A DNA stretch of 64,000 nucleotides. It comes from Bacteroidia bacterium. Its GTDB lineage: Bacteria > Bacteroidota > Bacteroidia > UKL13-3. Position 1 is the stretch's first letter, and each line of letters opens with the position of its first letter. The position numbers were made by a program, and so were the translations under genes. Positions 42,099 to 51,192 of this stretch are shown one piece after another. The stretch is taken from contig JAIBAK010000014.1 in NCBI GenBank assembly GCA_019695215.1, positions 1-64,000 on the forward strand. The letters are read 5' to 3'. Under the pieces are notes generated by a model. That model saw nothing but the letters and a program-made list of their open reading frames with translations. It was not told where the DNA came from and did no database searches.

Positions 42099-43335
42099 TT
42101 GGCCCACGCTGCTTATCTACACCATCTTTGTTCTGGCAGGATGGATTAATATTTATGCGGCCGTGTATGAACCCGAACACTCGAGTATTTTTGATATTAC
42201 CCAAAACTACGGAAAGCAGATGATATGGATTGGCGTATCGGCTTTTATTGCGCTAATGATTATGCTTATTGACGATAAGTTTTTTTACGCCTTCTCCTAC
42301 ATGTCGTACGGCCTGATGATCGTGCTGAACATTGCCGTACTTTTTTTGAGCAAGGAAGTAAAAGGAGCCCATGCCTGGTTTGAGATTGGAAGTTTCCGAT
42401 TGCAGCCTGCCGAGTTTGCCAAGTTTGCCACTGCCCTCACACTTGCCCGTTTTATGAGCCATTACGATTTTTCGCTCAAAGACCAAAAACACTGGTACAA
42501 GGTAGCGGCCATTATTTTGTTGCCTATGGGCATTATTCTGGCACAAAACGATACCGGCTCGGCATTGGTTTATTTTTCCTTTGTATTTGTGCTGTACCGC
42601 GAAGGACTGCCCGGCTGGATATTGTTTATCGGGCTGGCACTCGGAATTATTTCGGTACTGGCATTAGTGATGAATCCAACTACACTTATCTATATTCTTA
42701 TCGGAGTAGGGGTTGTTGCCGTTTTTCTGCTGCGCGCCTCTAAGCAGGGTATGATATTGGTGGCAGCCGTTGTATTATTTTGTGTGGGGTTAGTAAAAGG
42801 CATTGATTATTTGTTTTACAAACTGCAGCCGCACCAGCAGCAGCGGGTAAATGTGCTGCTGGGTAAAGAAGTGGATTTAAAAGGCGCAGGCTATAATGTG
42901 CACCAGTCAAAAATTGCCATTGGCTCGGGTGGTTTACTGGGCAAAGGTTTCCTGGAGGGCACCCAAACCAAATTTAATTTTGTGCCCGAGCAAAGTACCG
43001 ATTTTATTTTTTGTACCGTAGGCGAAGAGTACGGCTTTCTGGGCTCATCGGTATTAATCATTTTGTTTGTGGTACTGTTTATCCGGTTAATTGCTATTGC
43101 CGAGCGACAGCGCAACCGGTTTAATAAAATTTACGGCTATTGCGTAGCCTCTATTTTGTTTTTTCACTTTACCATCAATATCGGGATGACCATAGGTGTA
43201 TTGCCCGTTATTGGTATTCCGCTGCCGTTTTTCAGTTATGGCGGCTCCTCGTTAATCAGCTTTACTATTTTGCTGTTTATCCTGCTGCGGTTAGATGCCA
43301 GCCGCGTATTTCAGCTGCGCGGAAGTATTTATTGA
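42058..43335 (+). CDS. rodA: Rod shape-determining protein RodA (SEDS glycosyltransferase)
   Basis: RodA polymerises lipid II with PBP2. The 425-residue protein has about ten membrane helices, the SEDS motifs VKGAHAWFEIGSFRLQPAEFAK, AQNDTGSALVYFSF and the C-terminal LPFFSYGGSSLISF. An insertion of hydrophobic and basic residues around 200-260 is typical of Bacteroidota members. It ends the mre operon; a repeat-rich gap follows. Confidence 0.96.
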   Translation: MRQQQENLHTQHIDWPTLLIYTIFVLAGWINIYAAVYEPEHSSIFDITQNYGKQMIWIGVSAFIALMIMLIDDKFFYAFSYMSYGLMIVLNIAVLFLSKEVKGAHAWFEIGSFRLQPAEFAKFATALTLARFMSHYDFSLKDQKHWYKVAAIILLPMGIILAQNDTGSALVYFSFVFVLYREGLPGWILFIGLALGIISVLALVMNPTTLIYILIGVGVVAVFLLRASKQGMILVAAVVLFCVGLVKGIDYLFYKLQPHQQQRVNVLLGKEVDLKGAGYNVHQSKIAIGSGGLLGKGFLEGTQTKFNFVPEQSTDFIFCTVGEEYGFLGSSVLIILFVVLFIRLIAIAERQRNRFNKIYGYCVASILFFHFTINIGMTIGVLPVIGIPLPFFSYGGSSLISFTILLFILLRLDASRVFQLRGSIY

Positions 43336-43397
43336 TTGCAAACTTTTTTAGATTACAAAGCCCATCGCATCCGGTACTTGTTTTAGCATCTCTTGTT

Positions 43398-43415
43398 GTT
43401 GGCGGGGACGCCAAC
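43398..43415. repeat. Short palindromic repeat (GTTGGCG-GGGA-CGCCAAC)
   Basis: Perfect 7-bp arms with a GGGA loop, downstream of rodA in the 201-base gap before rloB. It could serve as a terminator stem for the mre operon, but it lacks a T-run. It resembles the small palindromes that are dispersed in Bacteroidota intergenic DNA. Confidence 0.55.
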
Positions 43416-43500
43416 CACGGACAGAATCAATCGTTTTCAGATAGCGTTTAGCAGTATAGATGAACAGGTGGAGCCGGATAACTCTTACGCAGGCGTACAC

Positions 43501-43516
43501 CCCGATAGTAATCGGG
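43501..43516. repeat. Short palindromic repeat (CCCGATAGTAATCGGG)
   Basis: Arms CCCGAT and ATCGGG with AGTA between. A sister 16-base palindrome, CCCGATAACTATCGGG, occurs at 59036-59051, so this is a dispersed element. It sits about 20 bases before the rloB stop codon. Confidence 0.6.
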
Positions 43517-43536
43517 AGCGCACGAGTTGGGGGGAC

Positions 43537-44184
43537 TTATCCAATTACTACTGGTGAAGGGAATTTTCCTTTTAAATTGTCTAAATCTTTTTTAATTAAT
43601 GGAAGTAATTCTTCTCCGAGTTGCCAAAGCTGAGTACTTCCTGCCTCAGGGAAATAGCCATTCTCAGAGTATGATACTTTGGAGTTTTCTATAGCAGCCT
43701 CAATTGCAATAGGATGAAAAGTTGGGTCAAAGCCCCCTTGGATAACTGTCGGTAGATAAGGTTTCCAGTGATTACATTGTGCAATATTTTGTAATTGGGG
43801 TAGCCCCGCTTTTGCATGAAAATATAGCCAAACTTCAAAACAAGGATTGCTTTGGGCTACAATCCAATGTGGATGATTATTGCATTCCTGCCGAATTTCA
43901 TGTAGTTGCTCCCTCCATCTATCTGTGTCCACTACAAACCAAACTCGGTCTCTTTCTGCTTTAGCATCGAGTTCTTCTTCTTTCGCAATTGCATTTTCAA
44001 TTAGCAGTTTGGGAGCACTTCCAGTGTCACTTTCTACCGGAACAATTTTTACTCTAGATGATAAACCATCGAAGAACCGAAAATAATCCGGCTCCCTTCT
44101 TTTTCCCTCGCATACTACAATAAAGAAAAAGGCATCCCTAAATGCCTCTTTCTTTTCGTAGATAAACTTAATCGGCTTTGGCAT
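43537..44184 (-). CDS. rloB: RloB-family protein, putative Toprim-like nuclease subunit (AbiLii-like)
   Basis: The 215-residue protein matches RloB. Conserved acids are in the right order for a Toprim-like centre: Glu26 in VVCEGKRREPDYF and Asp86/Asp88 in WFVVDTDRW, followed by the family block SNPCFEVWL at 112-120. RloB proteins pair with an AAA ATPase in the RloAB arrangement and in the AbiL abortive-infection system, where the second subunit belongs to this family. The likely role is the effector that is controlled by the ATPase during phage infection; nuclease activity is an inference from the acidic motifs. Its ATG lies inside the end of the ATPase gene (17-base overlap). Composition is more AT-rich than the flanking rodA and fcl genes. 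Confidence 0.87.
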   Translation of the reverse strand: MPKPIKFIYEKKEAFRDAFFFIVVCEGKRREPDYFRFFDGLSSRVKIVPVESDTGSAPKLLIENAIAKEEELDAKAERDRVWFVVDTDRWREQLHEIRQECNNHPHWIVAQSNPCFEVWLYFHAKAGLPQLQNIAQCNHWKPYLPTVIQGGFDPTFHPIAIEAAIENSKVSYSENGYFPEAGSTQLWQLGEELLPLIKKDLDNLKGKFPSPVVIG

Positions 44185-45529
44185 ATTTTTCCCAGTCTAA
44201 GTCTTTTAAATTTCCTAAGAAAGGGATGCCCCCATATCTGCCATTTAAATATCCTTTTCTTATATCAATTGTATGATGCTCTTTGAATTCACTTAAAGCA
44301 TATAATTCTGTTGCCCCTTCTTTGTTTTTTTCGGCAAACCAAATTTCATCAGGACGAAATATGTCTTGGTGGAGTAAGTTAGATTCGTGTGTTGAGAAAA
44401 TAAGTTGCCCTTTTGTGTCTTTATCATGAGAGAATTTTTTTATTAATTCTTTTATTAATAAAGGGTGAATACTTCTTTCAATTTCATCTATAAAATATGT
44501 CTTACATTTGCTAACTGCATTAAAAACAGCAGGTAAATATTCCATTAATCTTCTTGTTCCATCAGATTCTTCAGAAAATTGAAATTTAACTTGCCCATTG
44601 TCTTCACCATGTGAAAACATAATTCTTTTTGCCATTGGCTTGTTATCAACTAATACAAAAACAACCTCTTCGAAATGGTTCCTAATAAACTTCATTTTAC
44701 CTGTCTTTGCTTTCAGGTCTGCAATAATTCTTTCCGCTTCTTGTTTGTTATCTTCTCCAAAATAATCTTCAATTGGAATTGTATCAATATGAATATCATG
44801 AATTCCAGTATTGAATGATTTCATAATTTCAATTGCAAAATCAAGAAATGCTTTATTCCTTTCAAGTTGCAATACAAGTCCACCGGGTCTTGAGTAGGGC
44901 ATTATTAATTCAATATTTTTTTCAAACCATTCTAGTGCATTTTTAAATGGTTCAAAAACTTTATTCTGCCTGTTTTTCATGTGAAATAAGACAGGCTTGT
45001 TTCTATCTAGTATTTCATTTTTTAAGAACGAGGGGAAAATTGCAGCCTCTTTATCTTCTTGGACTTCTTTTGAAAAAGTGATTTCCAGATTTTTTTCTCC
45101 AACTTTGTCTGTCCTGAGGAAAAGTTGTTTGTCATCTCCTTTTCCTAAGCCACTTATTTGTAACTCTTCCTCTATTATTATTCCTTGATTTATTGTCAAT
45201 CCATAATAATATGGTACTTTCTCCTTTATAAACTCTATCCCTAAATAAACATCTCTAGAAGCACTTTCTTTGTCAAACTTAAATGTCTCAGTAATGAGAT
45301 CTATTGGCATTTCGCCATCAATAATAAAATCCCTTAAAATCGAAAAGGCATTTATAAGATTACTTTTACCTGCTCCATTGGCTCCATAAAGCGTATTCAG
45401 TTTCAATAAGTCAATGCCATCCCCTTTTACTATATGATGTTGTAGTCTATTAAACCTACCAGGAAGCATATTAAATTCTGTCAACTCTTTAAATGAAAAG
45501 AGGTTTTTGACTATAAATCTTATTAACAT
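44168..45529 (-). CDS. rloA: RloA/AbiLi-like AAA ATPase (OLD/SMC-related)
   Basis: The 453-residue protein is an SMC/OLD-type ABC-fold ATPase. Walker A is GANGAGKS at 49-56, an SDGTRR-type signature is at 322-327, Walker B is YFIDEIERSIHP with Asp348/Glu349, and a STHESNLL switch motif is at 379-386. The family (AAA_21) includes many anti-phage ATPases. Residues about 190-300 are a helical insert. The paired RloB downstream is co-translated. There is no Toprim domain in this chain, so together the pair reconstitutes an OLD-like ATPase-plus-Toprim arrangement as two polypeptides. A 13-bp palindrome stands immediately before its ATG. Confidence 0.9.
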   Translation of the reverse strand: MLIRFIVKNLFSFKELTEFNMLPGRFNRLQHHIVKGDGIDLLKLNTLYGANGAGKSNLINAFSILRDFIIDGEMPIDLITETFKFDKESASRDVYLGIEFIKEKVPYYYGLTINQGIIIEEELQISGLGKGDDKQLFLRTDKVGEKNLEITFSKEVQEDKEAAIFPSFLKNEILDRNKPVLFHMKNRQNKVFEPFKNALEWFEKNIELIMPYSRPGGLVLQLERNKAFLDFAIEIMKSFNTGIHDIHIDTIPIEDYFGEDNKQEAERIIADLKAKTGKMKFIRNHFEEVVFVLVDNKPMAKRIMFSHGEDNGQVKFQFSEESDGTRRLMEYLPAVFNAVSKCKTYFIDEIERSIHPLLIKELIKKFSHDKDTKGQLIFSTHESNLLHQDIFRPDEIWFAEKNKEGATELYALSEFKEHHTIDIRKGYLNGRYGGIPFLGNLKDLDWEKYAKAD

Positions 45530-45532
45530 GGT

Positions 45533-45545
45533 GTGAAAATTTCAC
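45533..45545. promoter_or_regulatory. Palindrome GTGAAAATTTCAC upstream of the RloAB pair
   Basis: A perfect 13-base palindrome about one base from the ATPase start codon. A related degenerate copy, GTGAAAATATTACAC, is at 45605-45619, about 60 bases further upstream. Two similar sites around a promoter region suggest an operator, though no regulator gene is present. Confidence 0.45.
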
Positions 45546-45634
45546 GCAAAATAGGGATAAACGAATAAAAAACTACTTTTTGTAACCTTTTTTAAAGAAT
45601 AAACGTGAAAATATTACACAAAAGGCTTCCCTGC

Positions 45635-45659
45635 TGGCGCTAGCTTGTAGCTCGTGCCA
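45635..45659. repeat. Imperfect palindromic repeat (TGGCGCTAGC...CTCGTGCCA)
   Basis: TGGC and GCCA form the outer arms, with AGCT twice inside. It borders the RloAB pair on the right as the elements at 43398 and 43501 border it on the left. TAGCTTGTAGCT here is related to sequence near 56618-56636 after the lipoprotein hydrolase gene. Confidence 0.45.
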
Positions 45660-45682
45660 TTTTATATTTGAAAGCAAATCTT

Positions 45683-46225
45683 TTAGGCTGATCCGGCCTT
45701 TCCCCAATCGGATTTGATGAGGCCGAACAGTACCGAGTCGGTGATGCCTTCGGGGGTTTGGTAATGTTCTCTCAACACGCCTTCCTGTATAAACCCGTTT
45801 TTTAACAGCAGTTTTTTAGAAACTTCATTTTCGTGCGAGGTAAACGCCTCAATGCGGTTCAGGTTCATTTGTTCAAAACCATATTGAATAACGAGCGGAA
45901 GTGTTTGGCCCATGTACCCTTTACCTCTGTTGGCCGCATTAAAAATGGTATAGCCTATTTCGGCCCGGTGATGGGGCATGTACCAGGTATGGTATCCGCA
46001 CCAGCCTATTACCTGCTGCGATTTTTTCTCGATGAGGTGAAAAAACAAAAACGATTTATTGAACATGGTGAGTCCACCGGCATGGCGTTGTTTTTCCTTT
46101 TGCAGGTCCTCGGGTTGAGTATATCCGAAAAAAGCCATGAGTTCGGCATCGGTATGTGTGCGCATCACCTGTTCATAGCGTTCGCTGTTCAGGGTGCGTA
46201 AGTAAAGCAAAGGGGTTTCCATCAT
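45683..46225 (-). CDS. GNAT-family N-acetyltransferase (RimJ/RimL type)
   Basis: The 180-residue protein belongs to the RimJ/RimL branch of GNAT acetyltransferases. It has the E[IV]GY.I acceptor strand (AEIGYTIFNAANRGKGYMGQTL) carrying the acetyl-CoA loop, RIEAFTSHENEVSKKLLLKNGF and LREHYQTPEGITDSVLFGL at the end. Ribosomal-protein or small-molecule acetylation is possible; the substrate is unknown. It is 22 bases after fcl in the leftward direction, read from its own side. Confidence 0.88.
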   Translation of the reverse strand: MMETPLLYLRTLNSERYEQVMRTHTDAELMAFFGYTQPEDLQKEKQRHAGGLTMFNKSFLFFHLIEKKSQQVIGWCGYHTWYMPHHRAEIGYTIFNAANRGKGYMGQTLPLVIQYGFEQMNLNRIEAFTSHENEVSKKLLLKNGFIQEGVLREHYQTPEGITDSVLFGLIKSDWGKAGSA

Positions 46226-46247
46226 TAAATCTGTTGTGAGGCAGCGG

Positions 46248-47180
46248 TTATCCCAAACCCCGTTTCAGAAAATCATCGTAGGCCTGCTGAATGCCGTTCT
46301 CGAGCGAAGTGGTATAGGTCCACCCGAATTGTTTAAGGCGGGTTACATCCATCAGCTTGCGCGGGGTGCCATCGGGTTTTGACGAATCAAAAACCAGTTG
46401 TCCGTTAAACCCTATGATATGCTTAATCAGTTCGGCCAGTTCTTTAATGGAAATATCCTCTCCGCTGCCAATGTTTACAAACTGCTTTTCGTTGTATTGC
46501 TCCATAAGCAAATAGGCGGCATCGGCCAGGTCATCGGCAAATAAAAACTCGCGCAGCGGTGTGCCGGTTCCCCATATAATCACTTCATTTTTCCCGTCAC
46601 GTTTGGCCTCATGAAATTTGCGGATAAGGGCGGGCAGCACATGCGAATTTTCGGGATGGTAATTATCATTGATGCCGTACAAATTGGTAGGCATAACCGA
46701 AATGAAATTGCAACCGTACTGGTCGCGGTAGGACTCGCACATTTTAATGCCCGCAATTTTAGCAATGGCATAGGGCTCGTTGGTGGGCTCCAGTAATCCG
46801 GTAAGCAGGGAATCTTCCTTAAGCGGCTGTGGGGCCATTTTGGGGTAGATGCAGGAGGAGCCGAAGAACATGAGTTTTTTTACTCCGTGCACGTAGCTCT
46901 GATGGATCACATTGTTTTGAATCATCAGGTTCTCATAAATAAAATCGGCCCGGTAGGTATTGTTGGCCACAATGCCTCCTACTTTAGCCGCGGCTAAAAA
47001 TACATACTCGGGTTTTTCGGCAGCAAAAAAACCGGCCACCGCTTCCTGATTGCGTAAATCAAGTTCGCTGCTGCTGCGTGTAATCAGGTTGGTAAATCCT
47101 TCCTTCTGCAACTTGCGGTACACTGCCGAACCTACCATTCCTCTGTAGCCGGCAAGAAAAATTTTTGCGTTTTTATTCAT
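46248..47180 (-). CDS. fcl: GDP-L-fucose synthase
   Basis: Fcl (WcaG) converts GDP-4-keto-6-deoxymannose to GDP-L-fucose by epimerisation and reduction. The 310-residue SDR has [31 protein letters not shown] with the catalytic Ser, and [13 protein letters not shown] with Tyr/Lys. It lies 15 bases after gmd, its partner. Confidence 0.95.
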   Translation of the reverse strand: MNKNAKIFLAGYRGMVGSAVYRKLQKEGFTNLITRSSSELDLRNQEAVAGFFAAEKPEYVFLAAAKVGGIVANNTYRADFIYENLMIQNNVIHQSYVHGVKKLMFFGSSCIYPKMAPQPLKEDSLLTGLLEPTNEPYAIAKIAGIKMCESYRDQYGCNFISVMPTNLYGINDNYHPENSHVLPALIRKFHEAKRDGKNEVIIWGTGTPLREFLFADDLADAAYLLMEQYNEKQFVNIGSGEDISIKELAELIKHIIGFNGQLVFDSSKPDGTPRKLMDVTRLKQFGWTYTTSLENGIQQAYDDFLKRGLG

Positions 47181-47195
47181 GGAAGCGGCCCGTGA

Positions 47196-48335
47196 TTATT
47201 CGAAATAGTTCAGTGTTTTGTAACCGCCATCGCGCAGGTATTTATCCTTTTTCACCATTTTTAAATCGCCTTTCATCATATCGTTTACCAGCGCTTTTAA
47301 ATCGTATTTAGGTTTCCAGTTCAGTTTTTCGCGGGCTTTAGTGGCATCGCCAATAAGCAGCTCCACTTCGGTAGGACGGAAATACCTTGGATCAACACAT
47401 ACTACTTCTTTGCCTACGGGCAACAGCGATGGATTGAGCTGCAAAAACGCCATGCGTTCTTTATCAATACCGGCTACAAATCCGGTTTCCTTTTCACCTT
47501 CTCCTTTAAATTCTATTTTCACCCCCACGTCTTCAAACGACATGCGCACAAACTCTCTTACCGGTGTGGTGATGCCGGTGGCTATCACAAAATCTTCGGC
47601 TTTGGGTTGTTGCAAAATAAGGTACATGGCTTCTATATAATCCTTGGCATGTCCCCAGTCGCGCTGCGCATTTAAATTACCGAGAAACAGTTTATCCTGC
47701 AATCCCATCACAATTTTGGCAGTAGCGCGGGTAATTTTGCGGGTCACAAATGTTTCGCCTCTGATGGGAGATTCGTGGTTAAACAAAATACCGTTGCAGG
47801 CATACATGTTATACGCCTCGCGGTAATTTACCGTAATCCAGTAAGCATATAGTTTGGCTACCGCATACGGAGAGCGGGGATAAAACGGGGTGGTTTCGCT
47901 TTGCGGAACGGCCTGCACTAATCCGTACAACTCGGAAGTGGATGCCTGGTACACGCGCGTTTTTTGAGTGAGGCCGCAAATACGAATCGCTTCCAGAATA
48001 CGTAAGGTTCCGATTCCATCGGCATTGGCGGTGTACTCGGGGGTTTCAAAACTTACATGCACGTGGCTCATGGCCGCGAGGTTGTAAATTTCATCGGGCT
48101 GCGTTTCCTGAATAATGCGAATGAGGTTGGTGCTATCGGTTAAATCTCCGTAATGCAATTTCAGTTTCAGGTTCTTTTCGTGCGGATCCTGATAGAGGTG
48201 ATCAATGCGATCGGTGTTAAACAATGAACTTCTGCGCTTAATGCCATGAACCTGATATCCTTTATTCAAAAGAAACTCAGCAAGGTAAGCTCCGTCCTGT
48301 CCGGTAATCCCGGTTATTAATGCTACTTTCGACAT
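47196..48335 (-). CDS. gmd: GDP-mannose 4,6-dehydratase
   Basis: Gmd (379 residues) makes GDP-4-keto-6-deoxymannose, the substrate of Fcl. It has [17 protein letters not shown] at the N terminus, the [10 protein letters not shown] active-site segment, [11 protein letters not shown] and the [16 protein letters not shown]-like block ([16 protein letters not shown]). Supplied by the PGI/PMI product route to mannose. A -7 promoter element lies upstream. Confidence 0.96.
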   Translation of the reverse strand: MSKVALITGITGQDGAYLAEFLLNKGYQVHGIKRRSSLFNTDRIDHLYQDPHEKNLKLKLHYGDLTDSTNLIRIIQETQPDEIYNLAAMSHVHVSFETPEYTANADGIGTLRILEAIRICGLTQKTRVYQASTSELYGLVQAVPQSETTPFYPRSPYAVAKLYAYWITVNYREAYNMYACNGILFNHESPIRGETFVTRKITRATAKIVMGLQDKLFLGNLNAQRDWGHAKDYIEAMYLILQQPKAEDFVIATGITTPVREFVRMSFEDVGVKIEFKGEGEKETGFVAGIDKERMAFLQLNPSLLPVGKEVVCVDPRYFRPTEVELLIGDATKAREKLNWKPKYDLKALVNDMMKGDLKMVKKDKYLRDGGYKTLNYFE

Positions 48336-48370
48336 GCGATTGGGTGTAAAATAGAATTAAACTTAAATTG

Positions 48371-48378
48371 CAAAACTA
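48371..48378 (-). promoter_or_regulatory. -7 promoter element (TAGTTTTG on the minus strand) for gmd-fcl
   Basis: The minus strand reads TAGTTTTG, 35 bases before the gmd ATG, in the gap shared with the divergent deacetylase gene. Confidence 0.45.
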
Positions 48379-48414
48379 CATTTTATAGCGACAAATTCTA
48401 CTTCATCAGCCGTT

Positions 48415-49710
48415 TTGCTCATTTTCACCCCAAATATCACCCCCCGGCACCATTATGTGTTCCAGCATATTTTTGGTGATTTTTTGGGTTGTTCCTTCAA
48501 GGTAACCTCCTTAGCCGAAGAGTTTTCGGCCTTCACCGGACCGCGTATCAATTATTCTTCGCAGCATATTGAGCAAACTTTTCAGATAATACCCTGTGGC
48601 CTGCTTGACGAACAAATAGTCCAAACCGCCCTTGTGCCTCCCGTATCGGTATGGGAAAAGGAAACGGTTCTTTTTCCGCAACCCGCAGGCAATATCCCGT
48701 TCGATTTATTTGCCATGGCATTTTACCTGTTGTCGCGCTATGAAGAATGGCAAAGCCCGCATACCGATGAGCACGGAAGGTTTTTAGCTTCGGCCTCGGT
48801 GGCACACGGCACCAATAACCTGCAACGACCGTGGTTAGATTGTGTGCTTCAAAAATTTAAAGCACAGGTACTCGCCATGTTTCCTCATATAAGCTGTAAA
48901 CAGCATTCATTTTCGTTTACGCCTACGATTGATATTGATATGGCCTACTGCTATGCCGGCAAACCCTTGTGGAGGCAACTGGCGGCTGCTGGCAAAGATT
49001 TACTCACCGGAAAAGGACAGCAACTGGGAGAGCGAATTGCGGTGCTTAACGGAACAAAACCCGACCCTTTTGATTGTTACGAACTGTTAAACCGGCTGCA
49101 TGCACAGCTTCCGGCCATTTATTTTTTTCTGCTTGCCGATTATACCGATAAGGACAAAAACCTGAAGTGGAACGGAAAGACCATGCACGAAGTGATTCAG
49201 AAAACAGCCCGTCATTCCGTTACCGGAATTCATCCTTCGTATTACAGCAGCGAAAAACCCGGGTTGTTTGCCAAAGAAATAGCACGGCTGCGCTCACTAA
49301 GTGCCGGACAGGTGATACATAGCCGGCAGCATTTTTTACGAATGAATTATCACCGTACGTGCCTGCAACTGATTGAAAACGGCATTCAGCACGAATACTC
49401 GATGGGCTATGCCGAAACTACCGGGTTCAGGGCATCAACGGCACGCTCGTTTGCCTTTTTTAATCTTACGGCTAACCGGCAAACCGGGCTCACCATTCAT
49501 CCGTTTATGCTGATGGATGTAACGCTGAAAAATTATATGGGCTTAACGGCAGAGCAGGCCATTGAAGTTGCAGCAGAAATTATTCAACAGGTGAAGCAGG
49601 TAAACGGAGAATTAATAAGTTTGTGGCATAATGAATCGCTCAGCGACTACGGAGACTGGAAAGGATGGCGAAAAGTTTATGAGCAATTAATTTACAAAGC
49701 AACTGCGTGA
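48415..49710 (+). CDS. Polysaccharide deacetylase-family protein
   Basis: The 431-residue protein, taken from TTG at 48415, starts LIFTPNITPRHHYVFQHIF, which fits the known N-terminal block of Bacteroidota deacetylase-like proteins of this type; no upstream ATG is in frame. The catalytic-type NodB motif appears as TPTIDIDMAY with metal-binding acids, and later HPSYYSS and the RQHFLRMNY block follow the typical fold. Predicted to act on a cell-surface polysaccharide or lipid-linked glycan. It overlaps the FemAB-like gene by 4 bases (GTGA). Confidence 0.85.
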   Translation: MLIFTPNITPRHHYVFQHIFGDFLGCSFKVTSLAEEFSAFTGPRINYSSQHIEQTFQIIPCGLLDEQIVQTALVPPVSVWEKETVLFPQPAGNIPFDLFAMAFYLLSRYEEWQSPHTDEHGRFLASASVAHGTNNLQRPWLDCVLQKFKAQVLAMFPHISCKQHSFSFTPTIDIDMAYCYAGKPLWRQLAAAGKDLLTGKGQQLGERIAVLNGTKPDPFDCYELLNRLHAQLPAIYFFLLADYTDKDKNLKWNGKTMHEVIQKTARHSVTGIHPSYYSSEKPGLFAKEIARLRSLSAGQVIHSRQHFLRMNYHRTCLQLIENGIQHEYSMGYAETTGFRASTARSFAFFNLTANRQTGLTIHPFMLMDVTLKNYMGLTAEQAIEVAAEIIQQVKQVNGELISLWHNESLSDYGDWKGWRKVYEQLIYKATA

Positions 49711-50621
49711 TACGATACCTTACACATAACGAAATTGATAAATCGAAATGGGACAGCAGCCTTGAAAGCTGCTACAACCCGCTTATATATGCGCGCAGTG
49801 CTTACCTTGATGCCGTGTGCGATGAGTGGGATGCGCTGGTGATGAATGATTACGATGCCATGATGCCATTGCCTGTAAGAAAAAAATACGGGGTGTACTA
49901 TGTGTACCAGCCTTTTTTTTGTCAGCAGTTAGGAATTTTTTCCAAGTTTCTGGTATCAGGTTTTCTGGTAAACAAATTTTTGGATGCATTACCCGATAAG
50001 TTCAGGTATATTGATTCGCAGCTCAACTCGGCCTGCAGCATGGACGAGTATAAAAATGAATGTATCAGCGAACGGAAAAATCACGAATTGCTGCTGTTGC
50101 CCGCTTACGAAAATCATGCCCGCAGCTTTTCTGAAAACACCAAACGCAATATTGGCAAAGCGCTCAAAAATGAATTATTTTTTTGCCGCGAAACAGATGC
50201 AGCACCACTGGTAGATTTTTACATAGCGCAAAACGGAAGCAAGAGTCCTGAAGTAAAACCGGGAGACTACAACCGGTTTAAGGATTTATTGAAAAAACCC
50301 ATTGGCAGAGAGTGGCAATTTGTGCGTGTTCACAACAAACAAAACGAAACACTGGCTGCAGGTATTTTTGCAGGGTATGCCGAGCGGCTTACTTACCTGA
50401 TGGGGGCTTCGTCCGAACAGGGAAAAGAACTTGGAGCCATGCATGCACTGATGAATGAAGTAATCAAAAATGCCATCGACAATTATGTGGTGATTGATTT
50501 TGAAGGGTCGGATATTGAAGGGGTAGCCCGCTTTTACCGAGGATTCGGAGCTGTTGAAGTTCCGTACTTTCACTATAAAGAAAATCGTTTACCTGCTTTG
50601 GTGCGCCTGCTTAAGCGCTAA
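49707..50621 (+). CDS. FemAB-like GNAT acyltransferase
   Basis: The 304-residue protein has a GNAT fold of the FemAB/peptidoglycan-bridge type in a form common in Bacteroidota. The N-terminal half includes CYNPLIYARSAYLDAV; the acyl-CoA or aminoacyl domain has LAAGIFAGYAERLTYLMGAS and the VIDFEGSDIEGVARFYRGFGA block, which is characteristic. Start is GTG overlapping the previous stop codon. It is cotranscribed with a polysaccharide deacetylase, suggesting a joint role in modification of surface glycans. The substrate is not known. Its 3' end overlaps the convergent flavin-reductase gene by 11 bases. Confidence 0.8.
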   Translation: MIRYLTHNEIDKSKWDSSLESCYNPLIYARSAYLDAVCDEWDALVMNDYDAMMPLPVRKKYGVYYVYQPFFCQQLGIFSKFLVSGFLVNKFLDALPDKFRYIDSQLNSACSMDEYKNECISERKNHELLLLPAYENHARSFSENTKRNIGKALKNELFFCRETDAAPLVDFYIAQNGSKSPEVKPGDYNRFKDLLKKPIGREWQFVRVHNKQNETLAAGIFAGYAERLTYLMGASSEQGKELGAMHALMNEVIKNAIDNYVVIDFEGSDIEGVARFYRGFGAVEVPYFHYKENRLPALVRLLKR

Positions 50622-51192
50622 GCCAGCGTTTACCTGTGCGTAACGTGTAATTCACAAATTTTTCGAGGCCTGTATCGTAACCAATATTCCCAAGCGAGTT
50701 CCCATTTTCATCTATGGCTTCTTTGGTAAAATGCGACTCAAATAATTTGGATGAAACCAAAGTGTCGAGTTCAAAAAAGCTGATAATTTTACCAAGTATA
50801 TACGTAAGCTGAACCACAGGCTGGCGTCCGCCCTTTCCGGTAGATACACCTACAAATGCAAAAACTTTATTATTGAACAAATCCAAAAAGGGTTTATCAC
50901 CCATGCGATGAATAAAATTGGCCAGTTCGGCAGGCATGGTCCAGTTGTATTCGGGAACAACCAATATAATTACCGCTGAGCCAGTCATGGCATTTACCAA
51001 TTGCTGCTGAAACGGGGTGAGGTTATCGGGGTCTATTTCTCCCTGATTGTACAACGGAATATCGTATCCGGCAAAATCTACAACTGAAACCTGGTGCTCC
51101 CCTTTGGCCTGTACCACACGTGCCACTGCTTTGGCCACCCGCAGGCTATTGCTACGGGTGCGCGGAGAAGAAGAAATAATACTAACTTTCAT
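50611..51192 (-). CDS. NADPH-dependent FMN reductase family protein
   Basis: This 193-residue flavodoxin-fold protein has the FMN phosphate loop VSIISSSPRTRSNSLRVAK at the N terminus, VVPEYNWTMPAEL as the central NADPH-dependent FMN reductase motif, and GVSTGKGGRQPVVQL. Family members reduce FMN, azo dyes, quinones or chromate. It overlaps meaB by 11 bases, so the two are cotranslated. No functional link beyond flavin reduction is evident. Confidence 0.88.
   Translation of the reverse strand: MKVSIISSSPRTRSNSLRVAKAVARVVQAKGEHQVSVVDFAGYDIPLYNQGEIDPDNLTPFQQQLVNAMTGSAVIILVVPEYNWTMPAELANFIHRMGDKPFLDLFNNKVFAFVGVSTGKGGRQPVVQLTYILGKIISFFELDTLVSSKLFESHFTKEAIDENGNSLGNIGYDTGLEKFVNYTLRTGKRWLSA

Noticed and set aside
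43336-45682. Mobile element carrying RloAB
   Set aside because: No transposase, integrase, tRNA or direct repeats at the ends were found; only palindromic repeats, which are also present elsewhere.
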